NCBI GenBank assembly: GCA_004431415.1
Contig: QPMI01000452.1
Span: forward strand, 248,001 to 312,000
Length of the DNA stretch: 64,000 nucleotides
Direction: 5' to 3'
Source of the DNA: Cyanophora paradoxa
Lineage: Eukaryota; Glaucocystophyceae; Cyanophorales; Cyanophoraceae
Below the pieces are notes generated by a model. It did not search any database, was not told the DNA's origin, and saw only the letters and a program-made list of their open reading frames with translations. This document shows, piece after piece, positions 52,280-62,576 of this stretch. Position 1 is the stretch's first letter. Every line of letters begins with the position of its first letter. The position numbers were made by a program, and so were the translations under genes.

Positions 52280-52342
52280 CACTGGGCCACGATCAATCGG
52301 CCTTGCCAAACTTTGGCAAGGCCGATTGATCGTGGCCCAGTG
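52280..52342. repeat. 63-bp nearly perfect palindrome
   Basis: 31-nt arms (52,280-52,310 and 52,312-52,342) are exact reverse complements with a single C between them (52,311). It begins CACTGGGCCACGATCAATCG. It lies immediately before the region homologous to copies B, C and D of the repeated gene. Confidence 0.92.
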
Positions 52343-53430
52343 CTCGCCGCCGGAGCCGCCGGCGCCGCCCTCCGCGCCCGCGACGGCGCCGCGCGCGGCG
52401 CCGGCCCCGGCGAGCCCCTTCCGCGCGGGTCGGCCCCCGCGCCGCCCCCGCCGGCGCTGACGCTCACGGGGCGGGGCGGGGCGGGGCGGCAGAGTCGCAG
52501 GCGGTGTCGGAGTCGATCGGCCCGGGGATCGGGCTGCTGCGGACGATGCGGCTGCGCGCGCGGCGGCGCCGGCTCGCCGCACGCCGACGGCGCCCTGTAC
52601 CGCGCGCCTCGCACAGCTTCGGCAGCGCCGTGGAGCACATCCAGCCACTAGACCGGCTTCGACCGGGCGCCCAGCCACTAGAGCGCTAGTCCCAGCAACT
52701 AGACCGGCTTCGACCGGGCGCCGCCACGTGCACCCGCCTTGCCCGCCGCTGGCCGCTGAGCGCTTTGGGCGCAGTGGTGAAGCCGCGGCAGTCGCTGGAC
52801 GTTGGCGGCCTCGTCCGCACGCGCACCCGCCGCCTCGCTGACCTGGACCCCGTCAAGGCCCGGCGCGCTCGCCCGCCCGCCCACTCGGCACCGCGCGGGG
52901 ATCGCTGAGGCGGGGCGCGCGGGGCGGGCAGGCCGCGCGCGCCCCATCCGCAAGATCATAGACGACTTCTCCGAAATGTGGCGCCTCGCTCGCATGGGTG
53001 CGGCCCCTCCCCGTACCCCGTGACCGCTGGTACCCCGCACAGACGAGACGGTGAGGGCGCGCTCGGGGTTCGTGCCCCACGAGGAGCTCCGCGAGGCGAG
53101 CCCTTGTACCCCTTTCGGGGCAACGAGCGGCCAGTCCATATCCTCCCATTCCCTTTCCCCTATTCTCCCATCTTCCGAGACCTGAAGCGGCCCGGCGAGT
53201 GGCGCCCCGCCTCCGCCCGGCCCCGCCGCGCCAGCCTGGCAGGCCTGCAGAGCGCGGCCAGACCAGGGCGGCCGCCCCGGTGCGGTCCTCCCAGCGCTGG
53301 CCATGGCGGCCCTGCAGCTGCGGCACGCCCTCAGCCGGCGTGGCAGCCCCCGGTCGACATGGATCGAATTCGGCAGTACCAGTACGGCAGCGGCATGCCA
53401 TGGCCATGATTCCGAATGGTAGATAGCTTA
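52343..53430 (+). pseudogene. Repeated gene, copy A (5' part missing)
   Basis: Collinear with copy C (59,137-60,690), but the first exon is cut at the palindrome. The region for LYLRHGEMALNKRMWK and the following exon is deleted: CCCTGTACC runs straight into CGCGCCTCGCACAGCTTCGG. Remaining exon-like parts: VKPRQSLDVGGLVRTRTRRL near 52,785, IRKIIDDFSEMW near 52,950, and VRARSGFVPHEELREASP near 53,055. Not recognised as any known family; A is clearly non-functional relative to C. Confidence 0.55.
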
Positions 53431-54119
53431 GGCCTTTTCCTCATGTTATACAACTGCTGAACGCTAGAGATTGAACCTAGCAGCTGCACTAGAACTAAAC
53501 GGGAATGAGAAATCGAAGCGAGAAGCGATGCTCTGAGACGCGACTTAGCTCACTGCACTGCTAGGGGACCCGGGAGCCTAGAAAGTGTCAAGGCACAGGC
53601 CTGTCTTGTGCGAGCGGAGCGCCGGCGCCGGCATTGGCATCCTCTGGAAGAGGCTGATTCTCAAGACCGCCGGTCTCTAGATCTGGAGGATCTGGTGCTG
53701 CTTCAGGATGCGCATGCAAGCCCACACCGGCCGCTTCATCAGGCAAGACTTGCTGGGGCGGGAGTGGCTGGCGGAGAGGGGATGGCTGATGTTCAGAAGA
53801 GCCGGCTGAGGCGGGTCGGTCAGGCGAGTCCGTCAGGACAACAGAGGGGGTGGGAGGCGTCGGGGCCGTCGGAGGAGTCGACCCCAACGAGAGGTGCTCC
53901 CCGGCGCCGTTCACTTCATGCTCGACTCCGTCGCCGCCGCCGCCGCCTTCAGGCCCCGGCGCGTGCACGCCACGCGCCTCAAGTCCCTCCCACTGGTGCC
54001 CGTGAGCACAATTCTTTGTTGGGCCGCAGACAGCACCTGCGCGACAGCTTGACGACCTGCAACGGGTTCAGGAACAAGACAATATACTTCATACGCTTGC
54101 AATATACTTCATACGCTTA
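53431..54119. other. Duplicated segment X, 5' part
   Basis: Nearly identical to 60,700-61,393. Open frames occur on both strands, but no family or splice structure is convincing. Differences between the copies are small indels (for example TAGATCTGGAGG at 53,680 against TGGAGG at 60,950). Confidence 0.6.
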
Positions 54120-54770
54120 TAATTAGATGGATTGCGCACCAAGAGCTCCCGCTCTGCCCGCCGCTGCCGCTGCTGCAGTCGCCGCTGCCGCCTCCTCCCG
54201 CGCTCGCTGCGCATCCTCTGCGGCGCAATCAGAGCGCGAACGCAAACAGCAACGTCCTTAAGCAGCGCGCCTTCGGATGTGAGCGCGCGCTGTTCGGCTC
54301 GCCGCGCCTCCTCCCGTGCTCGCCGATTATCCTCTGTCGCACCATCAGAGCGCGAACGCAAACAGCAACGGGAAAATAAGCAGCGCGCCTTCGGATGTGA
54401 GCGCGCGCTGTTCGGCTAGCCGCGCCTCCTCCTGTGCTCGCCGGATTTCCTCTGTCGCATCGATATCATCAGAGCGCGAACGCAAACAGCAACGGGAAAA
54501 TAAGCAGCGCGCCTTCGGATGCGAGCGCGCGCTGTTCGGCTCGCCGCGCCTCCTCCCGTGCTCGCCGATTATCATCTGTCGCACCATCAGAGCGCGAACG
54601 CAAACAGCAACGGGTAAATAAGCAGCGCGCCTTCAGATGCAAGCGCGCGCTGTTCGGCTCGCCGCGCCTCCTCCTGTGCTCGCCGGATTTCCTCTGTCGC
54701 ATCATCAGAGCAAGAAGGTTGGAGCGCGTGCGGGCGCGCATGCGTGCGAACCTACAGCGATAAAGCAAGC
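54120..54770 (-). repeat. Five-unit minisatellite of about 118 bp (first copy)
   Basis: The string ATCAGAGC(G/A) starts at 54,228, 54,344, 54,468, 54,586 and 54,704, giving spacings of 116, 124, 118 and 118. On the minus strand each unit encodes a helix like EEIRRAQEEARRAEQRALTS, but 118 is not a multiple of 3, so the frame changes each unit. It is more likely a decayed exon amplification than a gene. Confidence 0.75.
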
Positions 54771-55302
54771 CTACTGTGAAGTCAGAACAAGCATGCAGGA
54801 AGGCAGGGGCGGTCGCACCACACGATCTATAGCTTGTGAATTTGGCACTTCAACTGGATTCGGGAAGAGAAACCAGAACTCGTCGGCGAGCGACATCTAA
54901 GCTGGACGATGCCGCCGAGCGCTTCCGAGTCTTCGAAGAAGCGCGTTTGGCACTCCTCGATGCTTTGTCCGCAACCCGGGCGACCCCCAAACAGCCTTGC
55001 AGCCGTAAAGAGACTTCAAACAGTTGGCTGGGGGGGTACACAAGATCCTTACGGATGTGCCCCTGATCCGCCTGCGCGATCTCCGCACCCGGCCACTCCG
55101 TCGCCTGTGTGCCTTGAAATGACGGGACGGGCAGCGTGCGAGCTCAATCGAGGACACCCGCAAGCGGCGGGGCCCTCGGAGGGGTCCCCGGGCCCCGCCC
55201 GCGCTGAGTGCGCGAGCGCTGCTTCTTGTAGACGTCCCCGAAGCGCCCAGCCCGCGCGTAGCTAAGCGGCCACTTCGGCAGGTTGGAGGCGCGGCGTTGG
55301 AG

Positions 55303-56560
55303 ATGGCTTCTAGGAGACCGCTCCCGCCGACGACGCTGCGGCGTCGATCACCGTCGCAACGTCGAGCGCGGGCCCCTCCCACGACCGCGCGAGCTCCGCC
55401 GCCGCCGCGGCCGCCGCGCCGACGGCCTCCGGCTCTACCCTCCCGCCCGCCTCCTCCCACTCGCCGCCGGAGCCGCCGGCGCCGCCCTCCGCGCCCGCGA
55501 CGGTCCGGAAGAGCCCCTTCCGCGCGGTGGCGGTCCCCGCGCCGCCCCCGCCGGCGCTGACGCTCACGGGGCGGCATGGGGCGGGGCGGCAGAGTCGCAG
55601 GCGGTGTCGGAGTCGATCGGTCTGCTGCGGACGATGCGGCTGTACGGCGGTGCCGGCCCGCCGCACGCCGACGGCGCCCTGTACCGCGCGCCTCGCACAG
55701 CTTCGGCAGTGCAGTTGAGCACATCCGCCGCGGCCGCCCCTTCTGGGACCCCGGTCCGTGCAATCAAAGGCTTAGGCGCCGGTCTCAGACGCTGGACCGG
55801 TGCAGACGCCCGTCCCAGACGCCCGCCGCTGCCCGCCGCCCGCCCTGCCCGCCGCCGGAAGCTGAGCGCTTTGGGCGCAGCCTGGCAGCGGTGAAGCCGC
55901 GGCAGTCGCTGGACTTTGGCGGGCTCGTCCGCACGCGCACCCGCCGCCTCGCCGACCTGGACCCCGTCAAGTCTCGGTGCACTCGCCCGCCCGCCCGCTC
56001 GGCACCGCACGGGGATCGCTGAGACGGGGCGCGCGGGGCGGGCAGGCCGCGCCCCATCCGCAAGATCATAGACGACTTTCCCGAAATGTGGCGCCTCGCT
56101 CGCATGGGTGCGGCCCCTCCCCGCACCCCGAGACCGCCTCCAACGACGTACCCCCGCAGACGAGACGGTACGGACCCGCTCCGGGTACGTGCCCCACGAG
56201 GAGCTCAACGAGGCGAGCGCCCGTACCCCTTTTCAGCTCCATCCCCGTTCCTGATGCCTGTACCCCTGCTCGCCCTCCGGCGCAGCTGCGAGGCATGTTC
56301 CACAAAGAGTCCGTACCCCTTTCTTCCCAATTCTCGTATCCCCCGGCCCCTCACCCATACCCCCCAGGTAACATCTTCCGCTTCTACGCGCGCCTCGAGG
56401 GCGCCAAGGTGCGTGTTTCCTTTCCCTCCTTCCTTTGCTTTCCCCCACCCTGACCCCCGCACCCCTGACCCGGCCGGCGGGGGTACAGGTAATGGCGAGC
56501 GATCGATCGCCGTGCGGGTGCGGCGCGTCTACGGGTAAGAGATGTACACCGTCAACAAGT
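55303..56560 (+). pseudogene. Repeated gene, copy B
   Basis: ATG 55,303 begins ATGGCTTCTAGGAG where copy C has ATGGCATCTGAGGAG: one base is missing, which shifts the frame at codon 4. Later exon-like parts match C and D (SIGLLRTMRLYGGAGPPHAD near 55,610; VKPRQSLDFGGLVRTRTRRL near 55,900; IRKIIDDFPEMWRLARMG near 56,060; NIFRFYARLEGAK near 56,375; EMYTVNK near 56,540). Large parts present in C (LYLRHGEMALNKRMWK) are absent. Non-functional or strongly altered. Confidence 0.55.
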
Positions 56561-57254
56561 GGGGTACTGCGTTTTCTACTTCAGCAAGAGCGGGATAGCT
56601 TGGGCCTTCATGTCGACGTCGACGGGTTGTGCGAGCGGGCCCGTATCCTATCCTATACTATCCTCTATTCCCCTTTCTCCTCCCCCCCAAAACCCCCCCC
56701 CTCTCCACCCCCCCGTTCGGCCCCCCCTCTTTCTAGATCTAGAAGGGGTCCGCTGGGGTAGGGCGAAGCGCCGGGCTCCGAGGCTCCCGAAGGAGCGATC
56801 CCTTCGGGGCCGACCCCCCCCCCCCCCCCCCTCCACCCCCCCCTCCCTTCCTTCGGACGCCTTTCCGAAGTTCAGTCCCTCGTGTCTCCGGCGAGGACTT
56901 CCCTTCGGGGCGGGAGGGCCTTCGGGGCCGGGACGGCCCTTCGTGGCGCCCCGATCGTAACCCTTAATGCTCTCAATTAATATTGTAACAGCTTTTAGTA
57001 TTGGCTCTTCATTATAACAGCTTGCAATTGAACTCGACCTCTGAACATTGAAATCAAACTACTCGAACTTGAACTGCAGACGTACTTGCGCAGTATACGT
57101 AGACATGAGGTTGGAAAGAGTGGCGGCGGCGGGCTGGGACCACTAGCCATCGCTGATCTAGCCTGCAGCAAGGAGCTCAGCACGCAGCCGGCGCGAGGAT
57201 GCGCGTAGCTATAGGGGTGGGGCTAAGAATGAAGGCTGCATGCGCAGCACAGAT
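56561..57254. other. Intergenic
   Basis: Pyrimidine-rich (C-runs near 56,815) and then AT-richer from 56,950 to 57,100 with ATTATAACAGCTTGCAATTG. No gene. Confidence 0.4.
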
Positions 57255-58485
57255 CTAGCTATAGAGAGAAACGGTCGGCGCGAGGGTGCGCGCACACGGC
57301 TGAGCCCGTAAACAGAACCGGAGCTGCGACTCGCGGCGCCGCGCAGCAAAGAGTTTGGAGCTGCGACGCGTGGCGCCGCCGCCAGGATCCGCAGAAGCGA
57401 TCCGCAGCTCCTCCACGCGCGCCAAGGCCGCCTTCAGCCGCTCGGCCGCCGCCGCGAGCTCCGCCTCGCCCCAGGGCCGGCCGCCGGGCGCGCCACCGGC
57501 GCTGCCGCCCTCGTACAGCGCCAGCCGCTCGTCGGCCCGGAGACGCGCGGCCTCCGCCTCCGCCAGCCGCCCACGGAGTCCCGCCGCCTCCGCCGCCGCC
57601 CGCCGCTCGCGCTGCGCCGCCGCCTCGAGCTCCGCCCGCGCCTCCGCCCGCTCCGCCGCGAGGGCCTCCGCCCTCGCCGAGGCGAGGGCGGCGGCCCGCG
57701 CCTCCTCCCGCAGGCGCACGGCCGCCGCCTCCAGCTGCCCCGCCACCGCCTTCAGGGGCCGGGAGCGTCCGCGGCGCCTTCCGCTGCGGCCCGCGTCGGG
57801 ATGGCGGGTGGAGTGAAGGGGGGGAGGACCTGGGCCGGAGGGCGAAGGCGGCAGGGGGTGCGGGACGGGCGGGCGGCGGGGGTTGCGGGGCGGGCTGCGG
57901 TGGGCAGTGAGGGGCGGCGCGCGGGGGCGGCGCGCACGGCGGAGCGCACCGCGGGGGCGGGGACGGGAAGGGAGCGGAGGTAGGGCACGACGGTGGCGCA
58001 CTGGGCTTCCCCAGCAGAGTCGCCGACATTGGAGTTGTTGTTGACGGCGCGCCGGCCGGACTCCGGCAACGAGAGCACGACGGGGTTGCCGTTGATCCAC
58101 AACTCCTTCAGGGCGGCGAGGCGGCCGATCTCGGGTGGCAGTGACGTAAGCTGGTTGCCTCGCACGCCCAGGGACTGCAGGGCGGCGAGGCGGCCGATCT
58201 CCGGCGGCAGCGCCGTCAGCTGGTTGTCACTCACGATCAGCTTCTGCAGGGCGACGAGGAGGCCGATCTCGGACGGCAACGCCGAAAGCCGGTTGTCCTG
58301 CAACCAAAGCCTCTCCTTCGCTTGGCGAGCTCGGCGCCCGGGATACGCAAGAGCCTGTTCCCGTCGAGGTTGAGCACGCGGATGTTCTCCGGTCCCGCTT
58401 GCGCGATCTCCGCCGCCGGCCACTCCGTTCGCCACGCGCACGTCAGGTCCAGCTTCCCCTCTGCCTGGATCCAGCCCCTGCCCAT
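57255..58485 (-). pseudogene. LRR paralogue with coiled-coil C-terminus, frame broken
   Basis: It starts at 58,485 like the LRR-SAM-TIR gene (MGRGWIQAEGKLDL against MGKGWIPAEGKLDL), with the same intron acceptor just before the ATG (CCGTCTCGCAGGC). After ELAK a net 8-nt loss relative to the paralogue shifts the frame. In the next frame four LRR units (LPPEIGRLAAL type) continue to about 58,060. A Pro-rich part follows, then in another frame a long Ala/Glu/Arg coiled coil (VRLREEARAAALASARAEAL ... AEAEAARLRADERLALYE, 57,720-57,430). No SAM or TIR domain is seen. It is either a pseudogene or has an unrecognised intron at the break. Confidence 0.6.
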
Positions 58486-59136
58486 GCCTGCGAGACGGTC
58501 AGCGGCAGAAGGGCGCCGCGGGGAGCGCGCGCCCTCGCCACCGCCACCGCGGGGCCCAGGGCGGAATCAATCAGGGGCCCCTGGCGCTGGCGGCTCGAAG
58601 CAAGCGCTGGCTGCTCGGCGCAAGGATCTGTTCGAGCGAGCTAGTGGGTCGAGCGAGCGAGCCTCCGCACCTGCTACGACCAAAACCGAAGCTGCGAACG
58701 AAGCGCCAGGGTACAGTCATTTACTAACGCTGCATCAACTTTCACGCGGAGCACCGGCGGCAGGAGATCGTCATCCCAGCAATAGAGGCCACTTGCTTGA
58801 ATTGAGCAAAGCCAGCCCGACCTGCAAATCAGAGGCTGCGGTAGCGGCTCAACGCTCATCGAAATTGCGGGCGGAGCGAGTACGCGCGTGTGTGGTGTAT
58901 ACACGCCCGACGGAGTGATCTCGGAAGTTTGAGATTTCATGGCCGCCTGCTTGCATGCGACGTGACGGGACAGCTTGCGAGCCTAATCGAGGACGCCCGC
59001 AACCGGCCCTCTGAGCAGGAGACCCCGCTTGCGTAGTGAGTGCGCTGCTTCTTGTAGGCGTCTCTGAAGCGTCCAGTCCGCGCGCAGCTAAGCCGCCGCT
59101 CCTCTACTGCAGCAGGTCGGCGGCGCGGCGTTGGCG
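58486..59136. other. Intergenic with dispersed repeat
   Basis: No gene fixed. GCTGCGAACGAAGCGCCAGG at 58,690 repeats 49,043. Near 58,750 CACGCGGAGCACCGGCGGCA resembles 45,798. Confidence 0.4.
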
Positions 59137-60690
59137 ATGGCATCTGAGGAGGCCGCCCCCGCCGACGGCGCGGCGGCGTCGACCGACGTTGCCCCGTCGA
59201 GCGCGGGCCCCTCCCACGACCGCGGCCGCGCGAGCACCGCCAGCACCGCGGCCGCCGCGCCAACGGCCGCCGCCTCTCCCAACCCGCCCTCCCCCTCCCA
59301 CCCGCCGCCGGAGCCGCCGGCGCCGCCCTCCGCGCCCGCGACGGCCCCAGGGAGCCCCTTTCGCGCGGGGGCGGCCCCCGCGCCTCCCGCGCCGGCGCTG
59401 ACGCTCACGCGCGCGGCGGAGGCGCCGGGGCCGCCGGGGCCGCCGCCGCCCCTCTCGCTGCCGGCCTTCCCGGCGGACTTTCGCGCGGCGACCGCACCGG
59501 CGCAGCTCAGCCGCCGCAGCTCCCGTGCGCCCCCGCGCCGCCCCGCCCCGCCCCGCCTCGGCGCTCCGGCAGCCAGCGGGCCCGGCCGGGGCCTCACCTC
59601 ACAGGGCGGGGCGGGGCGGCAGAGTCGCAGGCGGTGTCGGAGTCGATCGGGCTGCTGCGGACGATGCGGCTGCGTGGCGGCGCCGGCTCGCCGCACGCCG
59701 ACGGCGCCCTGTACCTGCGCCACGGCGAAATGGCCCTCAACAAGCGCATGTGGAAGGTCCGCGCCGGGCGCGCCCCGCGCCGCCCCCTCCCCGCTCCGCT
59801 CTGATCGCCGTGGCGCAGGATGGGGCGGAGCAGCTGCTGGTGTGCCTGGCGTACAACGACGGCGACCCGCGCGCCTCGCACAGCTTCGGCAGTGCCGTGG
59901 AGCACATCCGCCGTGACCGCCCCTTCTGGGATCCCGGTCCGCCAGTCCCAGCCACTGGACCGGCGCCGATCGGGCGCCGCCGCCCGCCGGGCCCGCCGGC
60001 GGCCGCTGAGCGCTTTCGGCGCAGTGGTGAAGCCGCGGCAGTCGCTGGACGTTGGCGGGCTCGTCCGCACGCGCACCCGCCGCCTCGCCGACCTGGATCC
60101 CGTCAAGGCCCGGCGCGGCTGTCTGCCCGCCCGCCCGGCACCGCGCGGGGATCGCTGAGGCGGGGCGCGCGGGGCGGGCAGGCCGCGCGCGCCCCATCCG
60201 CAAGATCATAGACGACTTTCCTGAAACGCGGCACCTAGCTCACATGGGTTCGGCCCCTCCCCGTACTCCGTGACCGCTGGTACCCCGCACAGACGAGACG
60301 GTGAGGGCGCGCTCGGGGTTCGTGCCCCACGAGGAGCTCCGCGAGGCGAGCCCTTGTACCCCTTTCGGGGCAACGAGTGGCCAGTGGGGGTTCAGGCGCA
60401 GTTCCCAGCCATATCCTCCTATTCCCTTTCCCCTATTCTCCCATCTTCCGAGACCTGAAGCGGCCCGGCGAGTGGCGCCCCGCCTCCGCCCGGCCCCGCC
60501 GCGCCAGCCTGGCAGGCCTGCAGAGCGCGGCCAGACCAGGGCGGCCGCCCCGGTGCGGTCCTCCCAGCGCTGGCCATGGCGGCCCTGCAGCTTGGCACGA
60601 CCTCAGCCGGCGTGGCAGCCCCCGGTCGACATGGATCGAATTCGGCAGTACCAGTACGGCAGCGGCATGCCATGGCCATGATTCCGAATG
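59137..60690 (+). CDS. Repeated gene, copy C (most complete), family unknown
   Basis: ATG 59,137 opens an Ala/Pro-rich N-terminus (MASEEAAPADGAAASTDVAP). Exon-like parts: SESIGLLRTMRLRGGAGSPH then ADGALYLRHGEMALNKRMWK ending near 59,755; DGAEQLLVCLAYNDGDPRAS with HSFGSAVEHIRRDRPFWDPG (59,818-59,937); VKPRQSLDVGGLVRTRTRRL (about 60,025-60,110); IRKIIDDFPETRHLAHMG (about 60,196); VRARSGFVPHEELREASP (about 60,302). The 3' part near 60,580 may continue. Several parts look globular and are conserved between copies, so a real protein is likely, but I do not recognise it. Confidence 0.45.
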
Positions 60691-61393
60691 GTAGATAGCT
60701 TAGGCCTTTTCCTCATGTTATACAACTGCTGAACGCTAGAGATTGAACCTAGCAGCTGCACTAGAACTAAACGGGAATGAGAAATCGAAGCGAGAAGCGA
60801 TGCTCTGAGACGCGACTTAGCTCACTGCACTGCTAGGGGACCCGGGAGCCTAGAAAGTGTCAAGGCACAGGCCTGTCTTGTGCGAGCGGAGCGCCGGCGC
60901 CGGCATCGGCATCCTCTGGAAGAGGCTGATTCTCAAGACCGCCGGTCTCTGGAGGATCTGGTGCTGCTTCAGGATGCGCATGCAAGCCCACACCGGCCGC
61001 TTCATCAGGCAAGACTTGCTGGGGCGGGAGAGGCTGGCGGAGAGGGGATGGCTGATGTTCAGAAGAGCCGGCTGAGGCGGGTCGGTCAGCCTGGCAGGCG
61101 AGTCCGTCAGGACAACAGAGGGGGTGGGAGGCGTCGGGGCCGTCGGAGGAGTCGACCCCAACGAGAGGTGCTCCCCGGCGCCGTTCACTTCATGCTCGAC
61201 TCCGTCGCCGCCGCCGCCGCCTTCAGGCCCCGGCGCGTGCACGCCACGCGCCTCAAGTCCCTCCCACTGGTGCCCGTGAGCACAATTCTTTGTTGGGCCG
61301 CAGACAGCACCTGCGCGACAGCTTGACGACCTGCAACGGGTTCAGGAACAAGACAATATACTTCATACGCTTGCAATATACTTCATACGCTTA
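60691..61393. other. Duplicated segment X', 5' part
   Basis: Second copy of 53,431-54,119; see that entry. Confidence 0.6.
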
Positions 61394-62045
61394 TAATTAG
61401 ATGGATTGCGCACCAAGAGCTCCCGCTCTGCCCGCCGCTGCCGCTGCTGCAGTTGCCGCTGCCGCCTCCTCCCGCGCTCGCTGCGCATCCTCTGCGGCGC
61501 AATCAGAGCGCGAACGCAAACAGCAACGTCCTTAAGCAGCGCGCCTTCGGATGTGAGCGCGCGCTGTTCGGCTCGCCGCGCCTCCTCCTGTGCTCGCCGG
61601 ATTTCCTCTGTCGCACCATCAGAGCGCGAACGCAAACAGCAACGGGAAAATAAGCAGCGCGCCTTCGGATGTGAGCGCGCGCTGTTCGGCTCGCCGCGCC
61701 TCCTCCTGTGCTCGCCGGATTTCCTCTGTCGCATCGATATCATCAGAGCGCGAACGCAAACAGCAACGGGAAAATAAGCAGCGCGCCTTCGGATGCGAGC
61801 GCGCGCTGTTCGGCTCGCCGCGCCTCCTCCCGTGCTCGCCGATTATCATCTGTCGCACCATCAGAGCGCGAACGCAAACAGCAACGGGTAAATAAGCAGC
61901 GCGCCTTCAGATGCAAGCGCGCGCTGTTCGGCTCGCCGCGCCTCCTCCTGTGCTCGCCGGATTTCCTCTGTCGCATCATCAGAGCAAGAAGGTTGGAGCG
62001 CGTGCGGGCGCGCATGCGTGCGAACCTACAGCGATAAAGCAAGCC
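61394..62045 (-). repeat. Five-unit minisatellite of about 118 bp (second copy)
   Basis: Units start at 61,502, 61,618, 61,742, 61,860 and 61,978: the same spacings as the first copy (116, 124, 118, 118), showing the array existed before the 7.27-kb duplication. Confidence 0.75.
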
Positions 62046-62576
62046 TACTGTGAAGTCAGAACAAGCATGCAGGAAGGCAGGGGCGGTCGCACCACACGAT
62101 CTATAGCTTGTGAATTTGGCACTTCAACTGGATTCGGGAAGAGAAACCAGAACTCGTCGGCGAGCGACATCTAAGCTGGACGATGCCGCCGAGCGCTTCC
62201 GAGTCTCCAAAGAAGCGCGTTTGGCACTCCTCGATGCTTTGTCCGCAACCCGGGCGACCCCCAAACAGCCTTGCAGCCGTAAAGAGACTTCAAACAGTTG
62301 GCTGGGGGGGTACACAAGATCCTTACGGATGTGCCCCTGATCCGCCTGCGCGATCTCCGCACCCGGCCACTCCGTCGCCTGTGTGCCTTGAAATGACGGG
62401 ACGGGCAGCGTGCGAGCTCAATCGAGGACACCCGCAAGCGGCGGGGCCCTCGGAGGGGTCCCCGGGCCCCGCCCGCGCTGAGTGCGCGAGCGCTGCTTCT
62501 TGTAGACGTCCCCGAAGCGCCCAGCCCGCGCGTAGCTAAGCGGCCACTTCGGCAGGTTGGAGGCGCGGCGTTGGAG

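Noticed and set aside
54120-54770. Possible CRISPR array
   Set aside because: The units are 118-bp contiguous repeats with no unique spacers, in eukaryotic DNA.
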